Shown here: piece by piece, positions 6,901 to 13,633 of the stretch
Layout: each line of letters opens with the position of its first letter
How positions within the stretch are numbered: the first letter of the stretch is position 1
Assembly: GCA_016197345.1 (NCBI GenBank)
Contig: JACPVY010000024.1
Span: forward strand, 1-13,633
From: Burkholderiales bacterium
GTDB lineage: Bacteria; Pseudomonadota; Gammaproteobacteria; Burkholderiales; Burkholderiaceae_D
Length of the DNA: 13,633 nucleotides
Direction: 5' to 3'
Translations under genes and position numbers: made by a program
The notes under the pieces: model-generated
What the model was told of the DNA's origin: nothing
The model's database searches: none
The model's input: the letters and a program-made list of their open reading frames with translations, nothing else

Positions 6901-9900
6901 GCGCGCGGAGTAGAGCGTGCACCGCATGCGCCACGCTTTGAACATCTGTATATCGAAGGCATGCATATCGGCGCTCAATTGCATTTTGATTGGCACTATA
7001 GCGTCGGCCAGCATAGCGCAGCACAAATTAAACAGTGGTCCGATGCCTTCGTCCATGCCTTGCACGCGCTGATAGCACACTATCGCCAGCACGCGAATAC
7101 GCCTTGGCTAGCACACGTAATCGAAACCGAGCGCGTGCAATTGCAAGCGCTTTACCCGCAAGCCTATCAAGTCGCGCCGCTCTTACCGCTACAGCGTGGC
7201 CTGTTGTTTGATACCGAATTAGCGAATGACGACAACACCTATTGCGTGGCCGTTAGCCTGCAATTAGTCGGCCCACTACAGCCCATGCTATTGCAGCAAT
7301 GCTGGCGCGAGGTGGAAGCGGCGCATGATATTTTGCATAGCCGCTGCGCCAAACTGAATACGGCTTTGTCGCCGAATGAAACGCCGTTGCAAGTTTTTGT
7401 ACGCGGCGCCACCTGTCCCTTCACCATCTCAACCGAGGGCACTGCGCTCGCCGCAGTACCGCCGCTGAGCTACCGCTTTGCGCCGCACGAAGCAACGCCA
7501 ATGGCCTGGCATTTACAGCGCTTAGCAAGCACGGATGAGCGCTGGCTATTGCAATGGAGCCATCACCATGCGCTGCTCGATGGCAGTAGCGTGCGCTTGG
7601 TATTGGATGAATTGCTACAGCGCTACCAACACAAAATCGCACAACAGCCAATAGCATTGGCAACCTGTTCCCCGTCCGTGCCCTCGTTTGCCAGCTTGAT
7701 TCACAGCCTGCAAGAGCCCGAATTAGCAGCGCGGCTATATTGGCAACAGCAATTAGCAAACATTGAAGAAGTTCCGGCCTTACCGCATTGCTATGCTTTG
7801 CCAGCGCAAAAATCTGATGCGACGCCAAGCACCGCTTTTGCAGAACTGCGGCAAACCATCACGCCAGCCTTGCGTCAGCAGATGCAACAAGCCGCGCAGC
7901 GCATGTCTGTCACCAGCAATAGCTTATTTTTTGCCGCCATGGCCTTGATGCTGGCGAAATTGAGTAATAGCAGCGAAGCCCTGTTTTTTACGACGCACAG
8001 CTTGCGCCCAGCCGAGCAGCCCGAATTTGCGCGCACAGTGGGTTTGTGCTTGAATACGCTACCGCTACGGATTGCCTTGAGCGCGAGCGATAGTCCGTCC
8101 CAATTTTGTGGCAAGGTGCAGCAAACCCTGCTCGCTGCGCAACAACATGGCACCCTCGGTCTGAGTGAAATTTTATCGAGTCACGCCCTGCTACGCGAAG
8201 GTTTTGCCCAGCAAGCCTGCTTACTCAATATCGAAGCCTATCAACAGCAAGTCGCCGCGCAATATGGCGACCTGCAAGTGCAAGATTTGCTGTCCTTAGA
8301 GCGCACCACTTATCCGCTGACGCTAAATGTCGCGCTGGAAGGTGAGCACATCACGCTCTCCTTGCTGTACAACCAAGCCCTTTATCCAACGGCCGAAGCA
8401 AGTAATTTACTCAGTTGCTTTGTGCAGGCATTACAGGCGCTGAGCGCACCTAGCGTCGATGCTGGGGCCGATGTTAGCGCCGATACTTTGGGCGCAATCA
8501 ACTTGCTACCAGCCGCCGAGCAAACCGCCTTATTACGTTTGGGTCGGGTTGGCGTCAACCGCGCTGAATTGCCTAGTATCGCCACGCTGTGGGCGCAGCA
8601 ATTAGCGCAACATGGTCAACGCACCGCCCTCGTCTATCAAGGTCAACGCTATAGCTACCAGCAACTGCAAGCATGGAGCGAACAAATCGCCCACCGTTTG
8701 CAAACGCATGGGGTAGAAGCTGGCAGCACGGTAGCCATTTTGGCCCGGCGCTGTCCTGAATTTGTCGCACTGATACTGGCCTGCGTCAAGCTCGGTGCCT
8801 GTTATGTCCCGATTGATGCGCAATATCACAAAGAGCGGCGTAGCTTTATTTTGCACGATGCCAAAACGCAAGTGCTGGTGGCGCCAGACGAAGAATTAGC
8901 GAAGGGCGATTGGTATCCCAGCACACTGGCGACCCTCAGTTTTTCCACGCTCCAATTTACCGCAGAGGCATCCCTCACCAGCAGCGCAAGCCAGCAGCCG
9001 CAGTTCGCTGCTGCGCATCCTGTGTATATGATGTACACCTCGGGTAGCACTGGGCAGCCGAAAGGCGTCGCTATCCCACAGCAAGCAATCGTGCGTCTGG
9101 TGCATGAGACGGATTATTGCCAGCTCGATAGCAGCCGCCGCATGTTGCACCTCGCCTCGGTGGCGTTTGATGCGAGTACATTTGAAATCTGGGGCGCGCT
9201 ACTCAATGGTGGTAGCTTACATATCGCACCAGATGAAAAAAATTCCTTGGCCGATATCGCGCAATTCATCCGTCAACAGGAAATCAGCACCGCCTTTTTG
9301 ACCACCGCACTGTTTGTACAACTGGTCGAATTTGAAGTTGATGCCTTAAGCCAGATGCGAGATTTACTGGTCGGCGGTGAAACGATACCTGTCCCGGCAT
9401 TTTGCAAGCTATTGCAACAGGCACCGCACCTGCGCTTAGCGAATGTGTATGGCCCGACCGAAAACACGACTTTCTCCACGTATCGCCGTTTTACGCAACA
9501 AGATTTGCCGTGGTTAGCGCAAGCTCAAGCGCTACCGCTGGGTGGCCCTATCCGCGATTGCGAAGCCCTTATTCTTGACCAAAATCACCAGCTCTTGTCG
9601 GCGGGTGTTGCGGGTCTGCTGTATCTGGGTGGGCCGGGCTTAGCACTTGGCTATCACCAGCGGCCAGAACAAACTGCCGCCAGCTTTATCGCTCATCCCT
9701 TTATCGAGGGTGCGCGACTCTACAACAGCGGTGACATCATGCGCTGGAATGCCGACGGCGAACTAGAGTTCTTAGGGCGACGCGACCACCAAGTCAAAAT
9801 TCGTGGCTTTCGGGTTGAATTAGACGAAATTCAAACCCTGCTTGAAAGCCAGCCGCAGGTAGCGATGGTGCGCATCACCACTTTTGCCAGCGAAAGCGGG

Positions 9901-10386
9901 GTACGCAATATCGCCGCCTATCTGGTGCCAAGTGAAGTCACGCTGGTGCCAGCAGGTAGCGCGCAAGACAACTGGTTGCAGAGCTTGCAAACCGCCTGCA
10001 CAGAACACTTGCCGACCTATATGTGTCCGGCTGCGTGGGTAGTGTTAGCGCAATTTATGTTGACACCCAACGGCAAGGTCGATTTACGCCAATTGCCGCC
10101 ACCGCAAGCGATGACGCAGGTCGCTAAAGTCGCGCCAGAAACACCGGTCGAGCAATTTATTGCAGAGATTTGGCAAGGCGTGTTGGGCGAGATTGAGATT
10201 GGGCGCGACGATGACTTTTTTGCACTAGGCGGGCATTCCCTCGCCGCCTCGAGCGTGATTGCGCGCTTGCAAGAAGAAACCGGCCTCACCCTGCCCTTGA
10301 AAACACTTTATGAATTACGCCAGCTACGCAGTTTTGCGCAATGCGTTGAGGAATTATTGATGCAAGCAGCAGAAACGGACGAATGA
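3976..10386 (+). CDS. Nonribosomal peptide synthetase, initiating, domains A-T-E-C-A-T
   Basis: A 2136-residue, two-module NRPS without a leading C domain. Module 1: A domain (about 10-510; P-loop FTSGSTGKPKG 159-169, A10 Lys501), carrier domain with GGDSI (phosphopantetheine Ser559), epimerization domain (about 612-1040; LTPIQHWF 617-624, HHLVVDG at 741-747, EGHGRE at 880-885, TVGWFT 896-901, NYLGQFD 955-961). Module 2: condensation domain (about 1060-1500; HHALLDG at 1197-1203), A domain (about 1535-2040; TSGSTGQPKG 1688-1697, A10 Lys2034), carrier domain with LGGHSL (Ser2088). All core catalytic residues are present. The specificity codes are DVWHFSLIDK (Ser, A1) and DAFFLGVTFK (branched aliphatic, A2). 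It should load L-Ser, epimerize it and join it to Ile/Val before passing the dipeptide to the next synthetase. The order matches initiating A-T-E modules such as GrsA/TycA, except that here a C-A-T module is fused. The start codon lies just before the A domain; its ribosome binding site is weak (AAGAA). Confidence 0.96.
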   Translation: MTQQPPYLIDLIEHSAQQYADAIALQFEQNQLHYQQLNAAANTLARQLQMQGVGPETVVALLFERSFEMVIALLAVLKTGAIYLPLGIELPLARLQDQLEDSHPQCLLYHAPTQQKAMQLATAHRINIDTKQLLAESTANASPNPQRQLHAEQGVNLIFTSGSTGKPKGVLNTQAGLKNRIIWMQNTYQLTPNDVVLQKTPYTFDVAGWEFLWPLAIGATLCIAKPEGHKDPGYLADLIHKAGISVLHFVPSMLFAFLTEDNLAQRCASLRMLFTSGEALPPAVLQQAQRSLTCAIHNLYGPTEAAIDITAWTAPDGWQGNVPIGRPISGCACLILDEQMQMVAPGDTGELFLTGVGLARGYFNSAHLTAEKFIPHPFPEIHGLAPGARMYRSGDLARINQDGEIEYLGRIDTQIKLRGQRLELSEIENALEACADVQRAAVCALPDAHGLRLVACVQAKTDHATPDDDSLRQQLARYLPEYMLPQHILWLADLPLSSNGKLARGQLQEMARQTFLHTPAGNVANIASAEQGLRAIWCHILSRAQAHENDDFFACGGDSIQVLLLVASARKAGLPLTATEIYQHKRLGALEALLAQKQGKAETRTDWSQRPQQALALTPIQHWFFQHAPQGLAHWNQSFLLHSTEKLDPSLLQQAFTQLLARHDVFALRFSHQAGQWQASYSLAQNEGVFSVLPRASDADLAQQCLAIQQSLQPEEGKLAALALLQGADESRGDMLLMVVHHLVVDGISWRVLLPELELRYRALQNGGTAPLGPVPTSYGNWALNLQQAAAKELHSDLALWQSLQQEAAYSHLPQDGGTGGNLGHDLQIQRVSVSHADSDLILQHLPHFYQVNINELLLTALAHSLQQATGHSHNRIWLEGHGREDLAANMDISQTVGWFTTIFPLTLHAKPQLLHSLLETRKRYRQLPRKGFSWSALHYLQQALPAVAADVTFNYLGQFDSLFAQGGLFTPSLQARGVERAPHAPRFEHLYIEGMHIGAQLHFDWHYSVGQHSAAQIKQWSDAFVHALHALIAHYRQHANTPWLAHVIETERVQLQALYPQAYQVAPLLPLQRGLLFDTELANDDNTYCVAVSLQLVGPLQPMLLQQCWREVEAAHDILHSRCAKLNTALSPNETPLQVFVRGATCPFTISTEGTALAAVPPLSYRFAPHEATPMAWHLQRLASTDERWLLQWSHHHALLDGSSVRLVLDELLQRYQHKIAQQPIALATCSPSVPSFASLIHSLQEPELAARLYWQQQLANIEEVPALPHCYALPAQKSDATPSTAFAELRQTITPALRQQMQQAAQRMSVTSNSLFFAAMALMLAKLSNSSEALFFTTHSLRPAEQPEFARTVGLCLNTLPLRIALSASDSPSQFCGKVQQTLLAAQQHGTLGLSEILSSHALLREGFAQQACLLNIEAYQQQVAAQYGDLQVQDLLSLERTTYPLTLNVALEGEHITLSLLYNQALYPTAEASNLLSCFVQALQALSAPSVDAGADVSADTLGAINLLPAAEQTALLRLGRVGVNRAELPSIATLWAQQLAQHGQRTALVYQGQRYSYQQLQAWSEQIAHRLQTHGVEAGSTVAILARRCPEFVALILACVKLGACYVPIDAQYHKERRSFILHDAKTQVLVAPDEELAKGDWYPSTLATLSFSTLQFTAEASLTSSASQQPQFAAAHPVYMMYTSGSTGQPKGVAIPQQAIVRLVHETDYCQLDSSRRMLHLASVAFDASTFEIWGALLNGGSLHIAPDEKNSLADIAQFIRQQEISTAFLTTALFVQLVEFEVDALSQMRDLLVGGETIPVPAFCKLLQQAPHLRLANVYGPTENTTFSTYRRFTQQDLPWLAQAQALPLGGPIRDCEALILDQNHQLLSAGVAGLLYLGGPGLALGYHQRPEQTAASFIAHPFIEGARLYNSGDIMRWNADGELEFLGRRDHQVKIRGFRVELDEIQTLLESQPQVAMVRITTFASESGVRNIAAYLVPSEVTLVPAGSAQDNWLQSLQTACTEHLPTYMCPAAWVVLAQFMLTPNGKVDLRQLPPPQAMTQVAKVAPETPVEQFIAEIWQGVLGEIEIGRDDDFFALGGHSLAASSVIARLQEETGLTLPLKTLYELRQLRSFAQCVEELLMQAAETDE

Positions 10387-10456
10387 TGCGAAAAGTGCAG
10401 TCGGCCAAGCTCGCAGCAGGTCATGACGCCTTCTAGCAGCGCAACAAATACACAAC

Positions 10457-10460
10457 AGGA
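10457..10460 (+). promoter_or_regulatory. Shine-Dalgarno sequence deciding the start of the second NRPS
   Basis: AGGA ends 7 nt before ATG 10468. An in-frame ATG at 10423, 15 codons upstream, has only a poor AGG nearby, so 10468 is preferred. The alternative would add 15 polar residues and change no domain. Confidence 0.65.
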
Positions 10461-10467
10461 ACAAGCA

Positions 10468-13400
10468 ATGGAAACCCAAAACAAAGGGCGCGGCCTCTCT
10501 GGTGATGCCCTGAAAAAAATCCTCGCACGCCAAGCTGCCAATAAGCCGAATGCAGCGGCAACACAAGCGCACGACGCTGATGCTGCAAATGCGAGCACGA
10601 ATGCGACGCAATTTCCGCTCGCCCCCAGCCAAGCGCGCATGTATTTTGCGGAACAGGAAACACCGCATCACCCTAGTTTGCATTCCATTGTCACGCTCGA
10701 ATTAAGTGGCAAGCTCAACCCCGAGCACCTACACAGCGCATGGCAAGATATGTTGCAAAGGCATGCAATTTTACGCACCGCCTATCGCTTTGATCACGCT
10801 AGCGGCAATCTGCAACAAGAAATTTTGCCTAGCGTCGCTTGCCATTTTCAAGTCAAGCAACTAGATAGCGCCACGCAACACCTAAACCAGTATTTGCAGC
10901 AATATCTGGCCCAACTCCAGTTTGATTTAGCACGCGGTGAAGTCAGCCGAGTTTTGCTGTTGCAACAAGCGGGCCGCAGCATCCTTTGCATTGCGCTCCA
11001 CCACATTGCCTTTGATGGTGGCGCCCGCCAAATCCTCTTGCAAGATTTCGGCCTCTGCTATCAAGCCCGCGTACAAGGTCTAACGCCAGCGGCCTGTACC
11101 GCAGCGGCGTACCATCCACTAGCCAAACTTGAGGCAGATGCCAACGCGACACGCAGCAAAGATGACCCAGCCCTCAGCTACTGGCGGCAGCAACTCGCGG
11201 GCTTAGAGCAACATGATTTATTTGCGCTGCGTCGCCATGGCCCGGAAGCCGCACGCCAAGGCAAAGCGCTGTATTTCCCGATCACGCTCGATGCAGAATT
11301 GGGACAGATCATCCGCACTAGCGCCAATCAATTGCAATGTACGCCATTTGTGCTGTTGCTAGCGGTCTATCAAATTTTGCTGGCCCGTTTGAGCTTAGAG
11401 CAAGACATCTGCGTTGGCACCCCAGTTGCCAATCGCCGCAGCCAAGCGGCGCAAAATAGCGTAGGCTGTTTTATCAATACAGTAGCCCTGCGTGGCTATA
11501 TCGATTGGCAACAAAGTCTGGCGCACATACTGCCCAGCCTGCAAACCACGCTGATCGATGCAATGGAATATCAGCATCTCCCATTTGAAGAAGTGGTGCG
11601 CGATGCGGTCCAAGGCCAACGCAGCCAACATGGTGCGTTCTTTCAAGCGATGTTTGCCTTGCAAGCAGCCTTACCAGCCCAAGCCTGGTTTGGGCCAGAT
11701 ATCCAGATTGAAAACCATGCGCTACCAGATCACGGCTTGATTGCAGATTTGATGCTCAATCTGGAACCAAACGGCGATGGCTACCACGGTCAATTCCTTG
11801 TCAACGCAGCGATTGCCAGCACCAAGCAAGTGGCGTATATGGCGCAAGACTATTTGCACTTGCTACGCACCTGTTTGCAACAACCGCATCAACGCTTAGC
11901 TAGCCTGCCGCTACTACCATCCGCCAATCTGGCTAAACTGCATCGACAAGCCCAAGGGCCAGCGCTAGCAGCAAATGCCTTGCCAGTGTTGCCCGATATG
12001 CTACAAGTGTGGCAGCGTAGCGTTCGCCTATTCCCGCAACATCTCGCCCTAGAAGGCGATGCGGGTTGGCGCTTGAGTTATCGCGAACTGGATTTGCTCA
12101 GCGATCAGATCGCTGCGCAGCTACTACCACAGCTTAATCTCACACAAGCCCAGCGCATCGTCTGCATCGCCAATAAGAGCGCCGCCTTGGCTAGCGTATT
12201 GCTAGCGACACTCAAAATCGGAGTCGGCCACCTTTGCTTAAGCCCCGATCTGCCAGCAGAACCGTTGCAATTTCAATTGCACAACGCGGCACCGAATTTG
12301 ATTTTGTACGAAGCAGCAGCCAAACATTGCCTTCCCGCTAGTGACATACCGTGCATCGCACTTGAAACGCTCTACGATTTACGGACTAACAGCGCGATGG
12401 CCCGCCCAAGCTTACCTGTACCGGGCGATCTCGCACAACGCGAAGCGTATTTAATCCACACCTCGGGCACTACTGGCAAACCTAAGGGCATTTCAGTCTC
12501 GCAAGGCGCGCTTGCCAATTTGGTCAGCGCAGCTGCCGAGCCTTCGTTTCATGCTGGCGGCAAAGTATTGCAATCAGCAGCGATGTCATTTGACGCTAGC
12601 ATCGTCTTGCTATGGGGTGCGCTTGCCAATGGCTGTTGCGCACTGTATTCCAGCCTTGCCGACACCTCGCTGGCAGAAGTGGCACGCTTAGTTGAAGCAG
12701 CCCCGCTAGACATGCTGTTTTTAACACCTAGCATGTTGCAACAGGTGATGCAGCACTATCCGCAAAGCTTGCGTCAGTTGCGTTGTTTGATGACAGGCGG
12801 TGAAGCGGCGCAAGCGCATCAAGTCAGCAAGTTTTTGAACAATAGCCTACGCCTAGACGTTTGCTATGCGAACGAATATGGGCCGGCGGAAAACTCGGTG
12901 ATCTCTAGCCAAGCCGTGTATCGCCGCAATACCGTGCTGCATTTGGATAAGGAAATGACTATCGGCCAACCACTGGCGGGACGCTCCTGCCATTTGCTCG
13001 ACCATAGCTTACAACCTGTCCCCAATGGTGCGCCTGGCATGCTGTATGTCGGTGGCGCTGGCTTGGCAACGAGCTATTTGAATCTGCCCCAACTCAATAC
13101 CGAACGCTTCATCCCTTCACCGTTGCCACAAGATGCTGGTGCGCGCCTATATCAAACGGGAGATATGGCATTGCGTCTGGATGATGGCAATCTCTACTTT
13201 CTAGGTCGCTCTGACACTCAGGTAAAATTCAAAGGGGTGCGCATTGAGTTGGAAGAAATCGAAATGGCGATGCATGCCACCGGCCTAGTCGAACAATGCG
13301 TCGCGGCTTTGCAAACGCAAGAAAATGGGGACAAGCTACTGGTAGCCTATTTCGTGCCGGAAAGCAGCGAACAACATAGCAGCGAATTTGCGCACAACCT

Positions 13401-13633
13401 CCGCCTTTTATTGTCGGCACGGCTTCCCGGTTATTATCTGCCAGCCTTGATTTTACCCATCGCGGCGTTGCCATTAACGCGTTCCGGCAAGGTTGATAGA
13501 CGCGCCCTACCCGCACTGCCCAAACATAGCAACGGCCGTCAGTATAGCCCGGCCCAAGGCGAACTAGAAACGGCACTGGTGACAATGCTACAAGCGGTGC
13601 TACCTACCAGCGAGGAGCCCATTGGGCGCGATG
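10468..13633 (+). CDS. Nonribosomal peptide synthetase, elongation module C-A-(T), truncated by window end
   Basis: The frame from ATG 10468 stays open to the window edge (1055 codons read, no stop). Residues 1-47 are a polar, Ala/Asn-rich leader containing a short helix-like stretch (LSGDALKKIL), possibly a linker or docking segment. A condensation domain follows (about 49-480): PLAPSQARMYF at 50-60, the catalytic HHIAFDG at 178-184, VGCFINT at 332-338. It resembles LCL-type domains, as expected for accepting an L-residue. The A domain (about 510-1010) has P-loop HTSGTTGKPKG 664-674, TGD 897-899 and A10 Lys1008, so activation chemistry should be possible. It is divergent: A2 reads LKIGVGHLCLSPD, A5 reads YGPAE not YGPTE, and A8 has VKFKG not VKIRG. 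Its code reads DAVFMGEVIK, unassigned. The carrier domain begins near 1026 and is cut before its Ser. The 81-bp gap and shared strand imply one operon with the upstream NRPS. Confidence 0.95.
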   Translation, partial: METQNKGRGLSGDALKKILARQAANKPNAAATQAHDADAANASTNATQFPLAPSQARMYFAEQETPHHPSLHSIVTLELSGKLNPEHLHSAWQDMLQRHAILRTAYRFDHASGNLQQEILPSVACHFQVKQLDSATQHLNQYLQQYLAQLQFDLARGEVSRVLLLQQAGRSILCIALHHIAFDGGARQILLQDFGLCYQARVQGLTPAACTAAAYHPLAKLEADANATRSKDDPALSYWRQQLAGLEQHDLFALRRHGPEAARQGKALYFPITLDAELGQIIRTSANQLQCTPFVLLLAVYQILLARLSLEQDICVGTPVANRRSQAAQNSVGCFINTVALRGYIDWQQSLAHILPSLQTTLIDAMEYQHLPFEEVVRDAVQGQRSQHGAFFQAMFALQAALPAQAWFGPDIQIENHALPDHGLIADLMLNLEPNGDGYHGQFLVNAAIASTKQVAYMAQDYLHLLRTCLQQPHQRLASLPLLPSANLAKLHRQAQGPALAANALPVLPDMLQVWQRSVRLFPQHLALEGDAGWRLSYRELDLLSDQIAAQLLPQLNLTQAQRIVCIANKSAALASVLLATLKIGVGHLCLSPDLPAEPLQFQLHNAAPNLILYEAAAKHCLPASDIPCIALETLYDLRTNSAMARPSLPVPGDLAQREAYLIHTSGTTGKPKGISVSQGALANLVSAAAEPSFHAGGKVLQSAAMSFDASIVLLWGALANGCCALYSSLADTSLAEVARLVEAAPLDMLFLTPSMLQQVMQHYPQSLRQLRCLMTGGEAAQAHQVSKFLNNSLRLDVCYANEYGPAENSVISSQAVYRRNTVLHLDKEMTIGQPLAGRSCHLLDHSLQPVPNGAPGMLYVGGAGLATSYLNLPQLNTERFIPSPLPQDAGARLYQTGDMALRLDDGNLYFLGRSDTQVKFKGVRIELEEIEMAMHATGLVEQCVAALQTQENGDKLLVAYFVPESSEQHSSEFAHNLRLLLSARLPGYYLPALILPIAALPLTRSGKVDRRALPALPKHSNGRQYSPAQGELETALVTMLQAVLPTSEEPIGRD

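Noticed and set aside
7421..7828. 135-codon leftward open frame inside the condensation domain region
   Set aside because: Antisense to well-supported NRPS coding sequence, with no ribosome binding site and no recognisable motif.
10423..10467. ATG 10423 as the start of the second NRPS
   Set aside because: In frame, but with a poorer ribosome binding site than ATG 10468. It only adds a polar extension.
13229..13585. 118-codon leftward open frame near the right edge
   Set aside because: Antisense to the A8-A10 part of the second NRPS A domain, with no recognisable domain.

Overview
The window looks like part of a proteobacterial chromosome, most likely a betaproteobacterium (Burkholderiales/Oxalobacteraceae-like). 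The lineage is inferred from a PEP-CTERM exosortase substrate, moderate GC with heavy use of CAA (Gln), TTG (Leu) and AGC (Ser) codons, and the style of the flavoprotein and NRPS genes. The genus cannot be named from the sequence alone.

Left part (1-3578). A leftward gene for a secreted, two-part protein of unknown function runs off the left edge. A 580-bp divergent spacer follows, then a rightward gene for a PEP-CTERM-anchored beta-sandwich protein closed by a strong intrinsic terminator. Next is a rightward gene for a FAD-dependent oxidoreductase of the tryptophan-halogenase-like/LodB-like group. A 397-bp AT-rich spacer with a consensus TATAAT box and an adjacent dyad separates it from the biosynthetic genes.

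Right part (3976-13633). Two collinear nonribosomal peptide synthetase (NRPS) genes occupy 71% of the window. The first (2136 aa) reads A-T-E-C-A-T. Having no condensation domain in front, it should start the peptide. Its first A domain carries a near-perfect serine code, so the predicted starter is D-Ser. Its second A domain has a branched-aliphatic (Ile/Val-type) code. The second NRPS gene starts 81 bp downstream with a good ribosome binding site. It encodes C-A and the start of a T domain, and is cut by the right edge (at least 1055 aa). Its A domain is divergent and its code matches nothing I recognise.

Working model: the assembly line makes a peptide starting D-Ser, then Ile/Val, then residue X. 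The FAD enzyme is a possible but unproven tailoring enzyme. Termination (TE), MbtH, transport and regulatory genes are not in the window. No RNA genes, insertion sequences, CRISPR arrays or prophage signals were seen.
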